Shown: positions 33,001 to 42,139, counted from the stretch's first letter. The stretch is 64,000 bases of DNA from Bradyrhizobium diazoefficiens USDA 110 (GCF_000011365.1 NC_004463.1:1240001-1304000), one strand, 5' to 3'. Translations and numbers: made by a program. Notes: generated from the sequence alone by a model not told the origin.

Positions 33001-33483
33001 GACCTGCGCGGCCGCGCGCTCGACCGCATCGGCCTGGCGCTGGCGCGTCTCGACGGGTGCGGGCCGCGGAGCCTGAGGCGGCTGCGGTTGCAGCTGCTGC
33101 GGCTTTGAGATTTGCGACAGGCGCGCATCGAGCCGCGAGATCGCGTCGTTGAGCTGGCGTGCGACGCCCTGCTCGCGCGAGACCTCTTGTCGTGAAGAGT
33201 CCTGGCGAGGGGTGGGCTTCGAAATCCGTTCGATCTGCTGGGTGATCGCGTCGAGCCGCTGGTGGATGTCGGCGACTTCGCGGCTTTCCGGACTCGGTAC
33301 CTGGTTCGGCATGTGTTGCGGACGCTGCTCGTAAGGTCCGCGAAAGTTTGGCGGGGCAGTTTCGCCGAGCGTGGAGTTCAGCCAATCGTTGAGTGACATG
33401 CCGGCTCTGCGCGCAGCAGCTTCGGCCCGCTCCCGGACGGAGGGATCGATGCCGTCAACACTCCACGATACGCGCGAATTCAT
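30040..33483 (-). CDS. PodJ-like polar localization protein with coiled coils and Sel1 repeats
   Basis: An 1147-residue protein from the ATG at 33483. A short N-terminal segment (GIDPSVRERAEAAARRAGMS, then LNDWLNSTLGE) is typical of this alphaproteobacterial group. Long heptad-rich coiled-coil regions cover about residues 85-640, broken by Pro/Ala-rich linkers. One membrane helix lies near 780-803 (SLLVGASVVVIVLGTFKMAM), so the C-terminal part is periplasmic. Sel1/TPR-like repeats fill about 925-1095 (AAKWYDRAAQAGVMPATFRL, repeated three to four times). Caulobacter PodJ has the same order and marks the new pole. The role in this species is inferred. Confidence 0.85.
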   Translation of the reverse strand: MNSRVSWSVDGIDPSVRERAEAAARRAGMSLNDWLNSTLGETAPPNFRGPYEQRPQHMPNQVPSPESREVADIHQRLDAITQQIERISKPTPRQDSSRQEVSREQGVARQLNDAISRLDARLSQISKPQQLQPQPPQAPRPAPVETRQRQADAVERAAAQVYRSSPPLSPASFDVAVAEITARQSELDGFTPRQMPPRAAPSIAPAAAPFAAPMAPPAPAYAPPPPQPGPDFSSLERHLLKITSQIESLQRPDNTEQAINAFRSELAEIRHAITEAMPRRAIESIENEIRSLHRRIDETRSSGTDGQVLSGIEHALSDIKQVLRTLTPAEQLTGYDEAIRNLGAKLDLILRANDDPSTVRQLEGAISALRGIVSNVASNEALARLSEDVQLLSSKVDQITRSSGPGDSFAVLEQRIAALTAALETRERPQPAESTEHLEAAIRALSDRFDRMQVGSDSASTFAHLEQRVSYLLERIEAASDPRNTNLSRVEDGLHDILRHLERQQATYSALAESRSSAPSPDSGMVDLVKRELSDIRFSQAETNRSTQDSLEAVHSALGHVVDRLSMIEGDLRAVRTAPPAPAPQPMPMPMAAPMEPAPMAREARQQAQQPKYDPKPELPNPAAMQQPAHSAFVAAPREFHAAAAPAAPPPVPMAPTAPQAAPPLPPRAISEILEPHTAPARAALAPELPPDHPLEPGTRPGGRVATPSERIAASESAISGIPTAPKEPVSSSSFIAAARRAAQAAAAQPPEKPARGAKAAIARAKDKGQEGASTITSKIRSLLVGASVVVIVLGTFKMAMNLLDGGSTPPAPQAMENSVSEPAPQASPPPVETKPAIPEQVTPSMTSPTPIGRQSQNNAAPAPTPNSGSSASVEIPPAPAAVPPAASDVTGALSGASRARLGLVQVPPSEKLPDAIGGPGLRTAAMKGDATAAYEIAVRFAEGKGVAANYDEAAKWYDRAAQAGVMPATFRLGTLYEKGLGVKKDADIARRYYTQAAERGNAKAMHNLAVLDADGGGRGANYKSAAQWFRKAADRGVADSQFNLGILYARGIGVEQNLAESYKWFSLAAAQGDADAAGKRDDVAKRLDPQSLAAAKLAIQTFSAEPQPDDAVNVPAPNGGWDSAPQANAKPAPKPVATKRSASAAH

Positions 33484-33855
33484 GACTCTGTCCGGTTCCG
33501 ACTTCGGCGCCCCACCCGGCGACTCCAGCCTTCCCACGCGTGCCGGTTGCAAAGACAATCGGATTTGGCGCGGGTCGTCTGCCTCGAAAACCGACTTTTG
33601 TCTGTTACGGTAAATAACGGGTTAAGGAACGCGGGCCCGGTGTCTTAAAGTTGGGCGGCGGGAACCCAATGAACTGAACCTCAGCTTTCGCCGCATAGTC
33701 GGAGCGCTCCCTCCCCCGCCTGCGGGGGAGGGCTGGGGAGAGGGTGCTTCCGCAATCGAGGATCCCCAAGAGGAGAAAGCCCTCACCCGCGCCTTCGGCG
33801 CGACCTCTCCCGCAAGCGGGAGAGGTGACGGGCACCGCCGAGGCCGATCTAGCCT
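33484..33855. other. Intergenic region between the PodJ-like and PadR genes
   Basis: A gap of about 370 bases upstream of the PodJ-like gene (minus) and downstream of the PadR gene (minus). The right half is the dispersed repeat at 33704-33828. The left 220 bases must contain the PodJ-like gene promoter; I see no clear motif in it beyond AT-rich stretches near 33595-33625. Confidence 0.55.
33704..33828. repeat. Composite palindromic intergenic repeat (CCTCTCCCGC family)
   Basis: Nearly the same as the element at 29870-29995: GCGCTCCCTCCCCCGC at the start, CTGGGGAGAGGGTGC, then CCCCAAGAGGA and AAAGCCCTCACCCG, ending ACCTCTCCCGC-AA-GCGGGAGAGGT. The shared middle shows that these composite elements have a conserved internal part as well as palindromic ends. 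Confidence 0.85.
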
Positions 33856-34446
33856 TCAGCCCTTCCCCTCGCGCTTGCCGTCCTCCAGCGGCACCACCGT
33901 GCCCTTGCCGCTCATCGTCGACAGCGCCTCGAGTGTCTCTTCGCAAAAGTCGGCCACCATCTGCTCGTGGCGGGCGCCGAGGCGGAGCAGGAGCAGGTTG
34001 CCGAGATCGAGCCGGCCCTCCGCCGTGCCGCCCGGAAATCGCTTTTTCAGAATCCGCTCATAGTTCGCGTGGCGGTCGCGGTGGTGCTCCAGCCGGGCCA
34101 TCAGATCGGTGCGAAGCGGTTCGATATCGATGCTGTCGAGCGCATGCAGCCGAACCAGCAGATCGTCCTTGGTCGAGGCTGGCGTGCTTGGCCGCGCGGC
34201 CCAGTGCCGCAGCGCTGTTCTCCCCTCGGGGGTGAGCGTATAAACCAGCTTGTTGGGCTTGCCTGTCTGCACGACCTCGCGGCCCTGGATGTAGCCGCGG
34301 TCGCGCAGCTTGGAGAGCTCGCGATAGATCTGCTGATGGTCGGCCTTCCAGAAGAAGCCGATCGAGGAATCGAACGTCTTGGCGAGCTCGTAACCCGTCA
34401 TCGGACGTTCCGTCAGGCATGCGAGGATTGCGTCGCCCAGTGCCAT
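33856..34446 (-). CDS. PadR family transcriptional regulator
   Basis: A 196-residue protein. The N-terminal PadR winged helix reads ILACLTERPMTGYELAKTFD then IYRELSKLRDRGYIQGREVV and GKPNKLVYTLTPEGR. The C-terminal helical Vir_act_alpha_C-type dimerisation domain follows (about residues 90-180). PadR proteins usually repress by binding short dyads and release DNA on binding a small ligand. The gene is divergent from an NTF2-like gene that leads toward a beta-oxidation operon; a perfect dyad lies in the promoter between them. Confidence 0.9.
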   Translation of the reverse strand: MALGDAILACLTERPMTGYELAKTFDSSIGFFWKADHQQIYRELSKLRDRGYIQGREVVQTGKPNKLVYTLTPEGRTALRHWAARPSTPASTKDDLLVRLHALDSIDIEPLRTDLMARLEHHRDRHANYERILKKRFPGGTAEGRLDLGNLLLLRLGARHEQMVADFCEETLEALSTMSGKGTVVPLEDGKREGKG

Positions 34447-34483
34447 GACACCGGCCTCCCTTCTTCGACCTTGACCAACCAGC

Positions 34484-34512
34484 TTGACTTTATGCGCATC
34501 TGCGCATATGCG
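34484..34512 (+). promoter_or_regulatory. Promoter with embedded dyad, candidate PadR operator
   Basis: A sigma-70-like -35 box TTGACT (34484-34489) is followed after 17 bases by TATGCG (34507-34512). The perfect palindrome TATGCGCA-TC-TGCGCATA (34491-34508) fills the spacer between them. A partial further copy, TGTGCATATGA, follows. A repressor bound here would block RNA polymerase from the plus-strand gene and could reach the divergent padR promoter. Confidence 0.6.
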
Positions 34513-34646
34513 TCAATGTGCATATGAGGCAGCTTCGGAGCGGGCCAAAGACCCGCCCCGAAGATCAAGCAAAATCAACCTCTTCGCTACTGTGCATGGG
34601 GTTGTTTTCGCGTTTTTTGCCCAGGCCTTTAGGGAGGCGCCCGAGA

Positions 34647-35030
34647 ATGACCGGCCTCGATTCCTGGTACGGCTACATGAAGTCCCATGACCGCAAGGCG
34701 CTCTGGGACCTGCTCCATCCCGATGCCGTGTTCGAAAGTCCTGTGGTGCATTCGCCCCAGCGCGGCCGCGACATCACCTTCAAATATCTGTCGAGCGCCG
34801 AGAAGGTCCTCGGCGGTCCCGGCTTCGCCTATGTCGGCGAGTGGACGAGCGCCAATGGCGCCGTCCTCGAGTTCAAGACCATGATCGACGGCATCGAGAT
34901 CAACGGCGTCGACATCATCACCTTCGATCCCGAGGGACGCATCACGCATTTCAAGGTGATGGTGCGTCCGCTCAAGGCGATCAACATGCTGCACCGTCTG
35001 ATGGCGGAGCAGCTTGCCGCCCCATCATGA
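34647..35030 (+). CDS. NTF2/SnoaL-like protein
   Basis: A 127-residue product from the ATG at 34647, with AGGGAGGCG at 34631-34639. LDSWYGYMKSHDRKALWDLL, then HPDAVFESPVVHSPQRGRDI and ITHFKVMVRPLKAINMLH fit the NTF2-like fold. An in-frame ATG farther upstream (near 34596) would add a basic, unlikely leader. It lies between the divergent PadR gene and the acyl-CoA dehydrogenase gene (118 bases downstream), so it may belong with fatty-acid or aromatic degradation. No reaction can be assigned. Confidence 0.82.
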   Translation: MTGLDSWYGYMKSHDRKALWDLLHPDAVFESPVVHSPQRGRDITFKYLSSAEKVLGGPGFAYVGEWTSANGAVLEFKTMIDGIEINGVDIITFDPEGRITHFKVMVRPLKAINMLHRLMAEQLAAPS

Positions 35031-35148
35031 CCCTGCCCTGAGGTTGCAGAAGCAGCTAAGCTTGCTGGCAAAGGCTGCGCCGCAGGAATCACGCGAACAT
35101 CGTCACTTCAAGCCCCAATGACTTCAAGGTACCTGCCGGGAGACCACC

Positions 35149-36939
35149 ATGCCGATCTATAAAGCCCCCGTCGAAGACGTGAATTTCCTGCTCAACGACG
35201 TCTTCCAGATCGATCGTTACGACAATCTGCCCGGCTTCTCCGATGCGTCCAGCGACGTGCGCGAGGCGATCCTGGGCGAAGCCGCCAAGCTCGCCGAAGA
35301 GGTGCTCCAGCCGCTCAACCGCGTCGGCGATCTCGAAGGCTGCAAGCGCGCCGATGACGGCAGTGTCACCACGCCGAAGGGCTTCAAGGACGCGTTCAAG
35401 CAGGTTGCCGAGGGCGGCTGGCTTGGCCTGTCGGCTCCGACCGAGTTCGGCGGGCAGGGCCTGCCGGTGACGCTCTCCCAGGCGGTCAACGAATTCCAGA
35501 TCTCCGCCAACATGGCGTTCTCGATGTATGGCGGCCTCACCATGGGGGCGACCGCAGCCCTGATCGTGCACGGCAGCCCCGAGCAGAAGAAGACCTATGT
35601 GCCGAAGATGGTGGCGGGCGAATGGACCGGCACCATGAACCTGACCGAGCCGCATTGCGGCACCGATCTCGGCATGCTCCGCACCAAGGCGGTGCGGCAG
35701 GCCGACGGCAGCTTCAAGATCACGGGCACGAAGATCTTCATCTCCGCTGGTGAGCACGATCTTGCCGACAACATCATTCATCTCGTGCTCGCCCGCATCG
35801 AGGGCGCGCCCGCCGGCATCAAGGGTGTCTCGCTGTTCGTGGTGCCGAAATTCCTGGTGAATGCCGACGGTTCGGTCGGCGCACGCAACGGCGTGGTCTG
35901 CGGCTCGATCGAGCACAAGATGGGCATCCACGGCAATTCCACCTGCGTGATGAACTACGACAGCGCCACCGGCTGGCTGATCGGCGAAGAGAACAAGGGC
36001 ATGCAGGGCATGTTCGTGATGATGAACGAGGCCCGCCTCGGCGTCGCCGTGCAGGGTCTCGCGCAGTCCGAGGTCGCCTATCAGAACGCCGTCGCCTATG
36101 CCCGCGAGCGCATCCAGGGCCGTTCCCTGACCGGCACCAAGGCGCCGGACAAGCCGGCCGATCCGATCATCGTGCATCCCGACGTGCGCCGCACGCTGCT
36201 CTCGATCCGCGCCTTCAACGAGGCCGCGCGCGCCTTCGTGATGTGGACCGCGCTGAAGAGCGACGTTGCTCACCGGTCGGAGGATGCCAAGGACCGTCAG
36301 GCCGCCGACGACCATATGGGCCTGATGACGCCGGTGCTGAAGGGCTTCCTCACCGACTACGGCTTCGCCAACGCGGTGCAGGCGCAGCAGATGTATGGTG
36401 GCCACGGCTACATCGCCGAGCAGGGCATGGAGCAGTTCGTGCGCGATGCGCGTATTGCGATGATCTATGAAGGCGCCAACGGCATCCAGGCGCTCGACCT
36501 CGTCGGCCGCAAGCTGCCGCGCGACGGCGGCCGCGCCATCATGGCCTTCTTCGGCGAGGTCATGGCCTTCGCCAAGGAGAACGGCGGCGACGAGGCGCTA
36601 AAACCCTTCATCACCCCGCTCTCGGCTTCGCTCGGCCATCTCCAGCAGGCCACCACCTGGCTGATGCAGAATGCGATGATGAAGCCGGACAATGCCGGTG
36701 CTGCCGCAACCGATTACCTGCATCTCTTCGGCTTCGTCGCGCTCGGCTACATGTGGGCGAAGATGGCCAAGGTGACCAATGCCAAGATTGCCGAGAGCGG
36801 GGCGACGCCCTATCTCTCGACCAAGCTCGTCACCGGTCGCTTCTTCATGGAGCGGATGTTGCCGGAGACCGCGGCCAATCTCGCGCGCATTCAGTCGGGC
36901 TGCGCCACCATCATGGAACTGCCGGCAGAAGCGTTCTGA
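35149..36939 (+). CDS. Acyl-CoA dehydrogenase (FadE-like, C-terminal extension)
   Basis: A 596-residue flavoenzyme that makes the first double bond of beta-oxidation. It has the N-terminal, middle (MNLTEPHCGTDLGMLRTKAV, the FAD/substrate beta-domain) and C-terminal helical domains, with the probable catalytic Glu in MIYEGANGIQALDLVGRK. A further C-terminal domain of about 120 residues typical of the long FadE-like group follows. Ribosome binding site CGGGAG precedes the ATG. It is the first gene of a three-gene operon with a thiolase and an FadB-like protein. Confidence 0.93.
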   Translation: MPIYKAPVEDVNFLLNDVFQIDRYDNLPGFSDASSDVREAILGEAAKLAEEVLQPLNRVGDLEGCKRADDGSVTTPKGFKDAFKQVAEGGWLGLSAPTEFGGQGLPVTLSQAVNEFQISANMAFSMYGGLTMGATAALIVHGSPEQKKTYVPKMVAGEWTGTMNLTEPHCGTDLGMLRTKAVRQADGSFKITGTKIFISAGEHDLADNIIHLVLARIEGAPAGIKGVSLFVVPKFLVNADGSVGARNGVVCGSIEHKMGIHGNSTCVMNYDSATGWLIGEENKGMQGMFVMMNEARLGVAVQGLAQSEVAYQNAVAYARERIQGRSLTGTKAPDKPADPIIVHPDVRRTLLSIRAFNEAARAFVMWTALKSDVAHRSEDAKDRQAADDHMGLMTPVLKGFLTDYGFANAVQAQQMYGGHGYIAEQGMEQFVRDARIAMIYEGANGIQALDLVGRKLPRDGGRAIMAFFGEVMAFAKENGGDEALKPFITPLSASLGHLQQATTWLMQNAMMKPDNAGAAATDYLHLFGFVALGYMWAKMAKVTNAKIAESGATPYLSTKLVTGRFFMERMLPETAANLARIQSGCATIMELPAEAF

Positions 36940-37009
36940 GCATTTTCGCTTCACCAATAATGCCGATCGCGTCGCGGTCGTAACCAATAGCTGCAATCAG
37001 GAGGCTCCC

Positions 37010-38218
<1,209 letters not shown>

Positions 38219-38238
38219 GGCGAAGGGGAGCAACCAAC

Positions 38239-40452
38239 ATGGCTTACAAGAATTTCAAGGTTGAAACCGACGCCGACGGCATCGCGCTCGTCACCTGGGA
38301 CATCCCGGGCCGTTCGATGAACGTGCTCGACGAAACCTCGACCAGCGAGCTCGACGCGATCGTCAAGGCGACCACCGCCGACGCCGCGGTGAAGGGCGTC
38401 GTCATCACCTCGGCCAAGGAGGCGTTCTGCGCCGGCGCCGATCTGTCGATGCTCGAGGGCATGAACCAGGCCTACGCCAAGGTCTTCAGGGAGCAGGGCG
38501 AGACCGCCGCGAACCAGATGCTGTTCGAGCAGAGCCGGCGCTTCTCGCAGGTGCTGCGCTCGATCGAGACCTCCGGCAAGCCGTGGGCGGCCGCGATCAA
38601 CGGCCTCGCGCTCGGCGGCGGTTTCGAGATCACGCTGTGCTGCCACTATCGTGTGGCAGCGGAAAATCCCAAGACGCGCCTCGGCCTGCCCGAGGTCAAG
38701 GTCGGCCTGTTCCCCGGCGCCGGAGGCACGCAGCGCGTGCCGCGCCTGGTGCCGCCGCAGGATGCGATGACCATTCTGCTCAAGGGCGATCCGGTCACGG
38801 TCGAGAAGGCCAAGGCACTCAATCTGATCCACGCCATCGTTCCGGCCGCTGACCTTATCAAGGCCGCGAAAGACTGGATCAAGGGCGGCGGCAAGGCCGT
38901 CGCGCCCTGGGACGAGAAGGGCTTCAAGCTGCCCGGCGGTCCGGTGTTCTCCAAGGCCGGCATGATGATGTTCCCGGCCGGCAACGCGATCTATCGCCGC
39001 GAGACCTACGACAACTATCCCGCCGCGCGCGCGATCATGAGCTGCGTCTATGAAGGCCTGCAGCTGCCGATCGACGCCGCGCTGCGGGTCGAGTCGCGCT
39101 ACTTCACCTCGGTGCTGCGCTCCAAGGAAGCGGCCGCGATGATCCGCAGCCTGTTCCTGTCGATGCAGGAGCTCAACAAGGGCGCGCGCCGTCCGAAGGA
39201 CGTGCCCGCAACCAAGGTGAAGAAGATCGCCGTGATCGGCGCCGGCTTCATGGGCGCGAGCGTCGGCTACGTCTCCGCGCGTGCCGGCCTCGACGTCGTC
39301 CTGATCGATCGCGACCAGGACAGCGCCGACAAGGGCAAGGCGCATGCGCAGAAGGTGATCGAGGAGCAGATCAAGAAGGGCCGCGCCAAGCCCAATGATG
39401 CCGAAGCGCTGCTCGCGCGCATCACGCCGACGGCCGACTATGCAGCTCTGAAGGACGTCGACCTCGTCCTCGAGGCCGTGTTCGAGGACCGCAAGGTCAA
39501 GGCGGAGACGTTTGCCAAGGCGCAGGAATATCTGAAGCCGGACGTAGTCTTCGCGTCGAACACCTCGACGCTGCCGATCACCTCGCTCGCGGAAGCCTTC
39601 AAGGACCAGGGCAAGTTCGTCGGCATCCATTTCTTCTCGCCGGTCGAGAAGATGATGCTGGTCGAGATCATCCTCGGCAAGAACACTGGCGATGTCGCGC
39701 TCGCGACCGCGCTCGACTATGTCCGGCAGATCGGCAAGACGCCGATCGTGGTCAACGACAGCCGTGGCTTCTTCGCCAACCGTTGCGTCGGCCGCTACGT
39801 CGCCGAAGGCAACGAGATGTTCCTCGAAGGCGTGCCGCCGGCGATGATCGAGAACTGCGCCAAGATGGCCGGCATGCCGGTCGGCCCGCTCTCGCTGTCG
39901 GACGAAGTGGCGCTCGACCTCGGCCTCAAGATCATGAAGGCGACCGAAGCCGATCTCGGTCCGAACGCCATCAACCCCGATCAGAAGAAGCTGATGGTGG
40001 AGATGGTCGAGAAGCAGGGCCGACTCGGCCGCAAGAACAGCAAGGGCTTTTACGACTATCCCGAGAAGGGCAAGGGTCAGAAGAGCCTGTGGCCGGGCCT
40101 CTCGGCGCTCCAGCCGAAGCAGCTCGACCCCGACACGCTCGACGTCGAGGAGCTGAAGCAGCGCTTCCTGGTGGTGCAGGCGGTGGAAGCCGCGCGCACG
40201 GTGGAGGACCACGTCATCACCGATCCGCGCGAAGCGGATGTCGGCTCGATCCTCGGCTTCGGCTTCGCGCCGTTCACCGGCGGCACGCTGTCCTACATCG
40301 ACTTCATGGGCACGAAGAAGTTCGTCGAGCTCTGCCACAAGCTGGAAGCGAAATACGGCTCGCGCTTCACGCCGCCGAAGCTTCTTGAGGAGATGGCGGC
40401 GAAGGGCGAAACCTTCTACGGCCGCTTCGCGCCGAAGAAGGCGGCGGCCTGA
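38239..40452 (+). CDS. fadB: Bifunctional enoyl-CoA hydratase/3-hydroxyacyl-CoA dehydrogenase (FadB/FadJ-like)
   Basis: A 737-residue fusion protein. The N-terminal crotonase domain (1-~200) has the oxyanion-hole segments AGADLSMLEG and GLALGGGFEITLCCHYRVAA with the Glu of GLPEVKVGLFPGAGGTQRVP. The NAD-binding dehydrogenase domain begins near residue 330 with KIAVIGAGFMGASVGYVSA (GxGxxG) and includes FFSPVEKMMLVEII. A C-terminal 3HCDH domain follows (FANRCVGRYVAEGNEM). It performs the second and third steps of beta-oxidation. AAGGGGAG precedes the ATG. A strong terminator follows 22 bases after the stop. Confidence 0.95.
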   Translation: MAYKNFKVETDADGIALVTWDIPGRSMNVLDETSTSELDAIVKATTADAAVKGVVITSAKEAFCAGADLSMLEGMNQAYAKVFREQGETAANQMLFEQSRRFSQVLRSIETSGKPWAAAINGLALGGGFEITLCCHYRVAAENPKTRLGLPEVKVGLFPGAGGTQRVPRLVPPQDAMTILLKGDPVTVEKAKALNLIHAIVPAADLIKAAKDWIKGGGKAVAPWDEKGFKLPGGPVFSKAGMMMFPAGNAIYRRETYDNYPAARAIMSCVYEGLQLPIDAALRVESRYFTSVLRSKEAAAMIRSLFLSMQELNKGARRPKDVPATKVKKIAVIGAGFMGASVGYVSARAGLDVVLIDRDQDSADKGKAHAQKVIEEQIKKGRAKPNDAEALLARITPTADYAALKDVDLVLEAVFEDRKVKAETFAKAQEYLKPDVVFASNTSTLPITSLAEAFKDQGKFVGIHFFSPVEKMMLVEIILGKNTGDVALATALDYVRQIGKTPIVVNDSRGFFANRCVGRYVAEGNEMFLEGVPPAMIENCAKMAGMPVGPLSLSDEVALDLGLKIMKATEADLGPNAINPDQKKLMVEMVEKQGRLGRKNSKGFYDYPEKGKGQKSLWPGLSALQPKQLDPDTLDVEELKQRFLVVQAVEAARTVEDHVITDPREADVGSILGFGFAPFTGGTLSYIDFMGTKKFVELCHKLEAKYGSRFTPPKLLEEMAAKGETFYGRFAPKKAAA

Positions 40453-40474
40453 TCACCCAAGGCCATTTGAGAAC

Positions 40475-40507
40475 AAAGGCCGGATCGTCGATCCGGCCTT
40501 TTTGTTT
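40475..40507 (+). terminator. Rho-independent terminator of the beta-oxidation operon
   Basis: AAAGGCCGGAT (40475-40485) pairs perfectly with ATCCGGCCTTT (40491-40501) around CGTCG, followed by TTTTTGTTT. It is a textbook intrinsic terminator, 22 bases past the fadB-like stop. Confidence 0.92.
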
Positions 40508-40753
40508 GGGGAGACGTCATCACGGTTGCGTCAGGAGGTTCCCGATCTGTGGAACCGGTCACAGAATTCGCGTAGGAACCCTGCCAGAGTCCCCGCTGCC
40601 GCGGTGTCGCGCAATTGTCATAGGCGCGCCAAAGCGGCGCCGTTCTTTTGCTCGGCCCTGGCACTAGTCTTGCTGCGGGTCAGGGTCACGAACCCGGTTG
40701 GGACGCTTGCCGATCCATCGGCGAGTTGAAGAGAAAATAAGAAAGTGTCCTTG

Positions 40754-40972
40754 ATGAACTCCTTGGTGCTGCGGAAGACCGCGCTTGGCCGCGATCTCAC
40801 CGCGAAATACACTGTTGCGCCCGCGAATGGCCGCCTGTCGCCGCAACAAAAGCCGGTGCGCCTGCGCCGCAAGGGCCCGGTGCTTTGGGCAGCCTTGGCG
40901 TTACTTGTGCTCGCGGTGGATTTTCTGCTCGCCTGTCTCGCCTGGCTCGCCGTCGATTTCGTCATGGGATGA
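40754..40972 (+). CDS. Small basic membrane protein, unknown
   Basis: A 72-residue product from the ATG at 40754 (a GTG at 40745 is also possible). The N-terminal half is basic (LRKTALGRDLTAKY) and the C-terminal half is one membrane segment (VLWAALALLVLAVDFLLACL). Its last 72 bases overlap the end of the next gene on the opposite strand, which lowers confidence. No family recognised. Confidence 0.45.
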   Translation: MNSLVLRKTALGRDLTAKYTVAPANGRLSPQQKPVRLRRKGPVLWAALALLVLAVDFLLACLAWLAVDFVMG

Positions 40973-41215
40973 GACGTGGCGCGCGTGCAGCACATAGGCT
41001 GCCGCGAAATAGGCGAGCTGGCAGACGGCAAGACAGATGGCAATGACGATCACGCCCGCCATCATCCCGAATTCGTAAGCGCGCAGAATTATCGCCGAGA
41101 ACACTGCGATCAACGGTGAGATCACAACCAGCGCCCAGATCTTGAAAACGCAACCTGTCGCGATTCCCACCAACGCACTTGCGACGATCAGGACGAAGGC
41201 AATCGTCAAGTTCAA
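40901..41215 (-). CDS. Small polytopic membrane protein, unknown
   Basis: A 104-residue product with about three membrane segments (LTIAFVLIVASALVGIATGC, VISPLIAVFSAIILRA, MMAGVIVIAICLAVCQLAYF) and a charged C-terminal tail (HDEIDGEPGETGEQKIHREH). The start is probably TTG at 41215 with CGGAG close upstream. The topology is convincing, but the family is not recognised. It overlaps tail-to-tail with the small plus-strand gene. Confidence 0.6.
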   Translation of the reverse strand: MNLTIAFVLIVASALVGIATGCVFKIWALVVISPLIAVFSAIILRAYEFGMMAGVIVIAICLAVCQLAYFAAAYVLHARHVSSHDEIDGEPGETGEQKIHREHK

Positions 41216-41380
41216 CTCCGATGAGAGCCCAAAAAATCTTCAAGCAATTCAGCCAAGCTCGCCCGCTTTGCGAGTGCTGACAAGACAGCACTACTTACGT
41301 TTGGCGAACAGTAGTTCATAAGTCAAACTAAGGTACGATGATCCGGCGCAACGGGTCCGCTCCCGCGCCGCCCGGCAGCA

Positions 41381-41415
41381 TAAAAAGAAAGGCCGAATCG
41401 TCGGTCCGGCCTTTC
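41381..41415 (-). terminator. Rho-independent terminator of the GST gene
   Basis: On the minus strand, GAAAGGCCG (complement of 415-407) pairs with CGGCCTTTC (complement of 395-387), followed by TTTTTA. It lies 23 bases past the GST stop. The stem resembles the fadB terminator at 40475-40507. Confidence 0.85.
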
Positions 41416-41437
41416 GCTGCCTGCGTCTTGCGAGCGC

Positions 41438-42052
41438 TTACTTTGCCTGCGCGAGGCCTTCCTTCCTCAGCGCCTCCTGCACCTGTGGCCGTGCCGCGAC
41501 GCGGGTCTTGTAGGCGGTGAGGTTGGGCATCGCCGAAAGATCAAACTTCATCCGGTCGGCCCAGGTCAGCATCGTGAAGAGATAGCCGTCGGCAACCGTG
41601 AACTGCTTGCCCATCAGGTAGTCGCGGCCGGCGAGCTGGCTGTCGATGTATTTCAGCTTGCCCATGACGCGATCCTTGAAGAACGCCTTGGCCTCGTCGT
41701 TCAGCGCCGGCGCGAACATCGGGCCGAAGCTCTTGTGCACCTCCGAGGTGAGGAAGTTCAGCCATTCGAGCAGCTTGTAGCGCTCGGCGCTGCCATGGGC
41801 CGGCGCCAGCGCCTTGGCAGAAGCCTGGTCGGCGATCATCTGGACAATCACCGGGCCTTCGGTCACGATCTCACCGCTGTCGAGCCCCAGCGCAGGGACC
41901 TGCCCCTTGGGGTTCAGCTTCAGATAATCCTCACCATTTTCGAGCTTCTTGGCCCGGATATCGACCTTGACCAGCTCGTAGGGCAGGCCGGCTTCGAGGA
42001 GTGCGATGTGGGGGGACAGGGAGCAGGCGCCGGGCGAGTAATAGAGTTTCAT
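41438..42052 (-). CDS. gstA: Glutathione S-transferase (GstA-like, beta class)
   Basis: A 204-residue GST. The N-terminal thioredoxin-like domain opens with KLYYSPGACSLSPHIALLEA, where Cys10 and nearby Ser are the beta-class GSH-site residues; GQVPALGLDSGEIVTEGPVI gives the cis-Pro and the Glu-Ser/Gly loop. The C-terminal helical domain has QFTVADGYLFTMLTWADRM with its conserved Asp. GAGGAGG precedes the ATG. It is divergent from a MarR regulator with palindromes between, so it is probably induced by an electrophile or drug. Confidence 0.93.
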   Translation of the reverse strand: MKLYYSPGACSLSPHIALLEAGLPYELVKVDIRAKKLENGEDYLKLNPKGQVPALGLDSGEIVTEGPVIVQMIADQASAKALAPAHGSAERYKLLEWLNFLTSEVHKSFGPMFAPALNDEAKAFFKDRVMGKLKYIDSQLAGRDYLMGKQFTVADGYLFTMLTWADRMKFDLSAMPNLTAYKTRVAARPQVQEALRKEGLAQAK

Positions 42053-42098
42053 GGAATTTCCTCCTCTTGTTGCTTGGCTTGGGCGAATGAACGCCTAC

Positions 42099-42139
42099 AT
42101 GCAGCTGCATGCAATAGTCAAGATTGATGCAGGTGCATC
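42099..42139. promoter_or_regulatory. Two palindromes between gstA and marR, candidate MarR operators
   Basis: ATGCAGCTGCAT (42099-42110) is a perfect 12-base palindrome, and GATGCAGGTGCATC (42126-42139) is nearly perfect. Both share the half-site ATGCA and their centres lie 28 bases apart. They fill the gap between the divergent genes, 47 bases upstream of gstA and 40 bases upstream of marR, as expected for MarR autoregulation. Confidence 0.65.
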
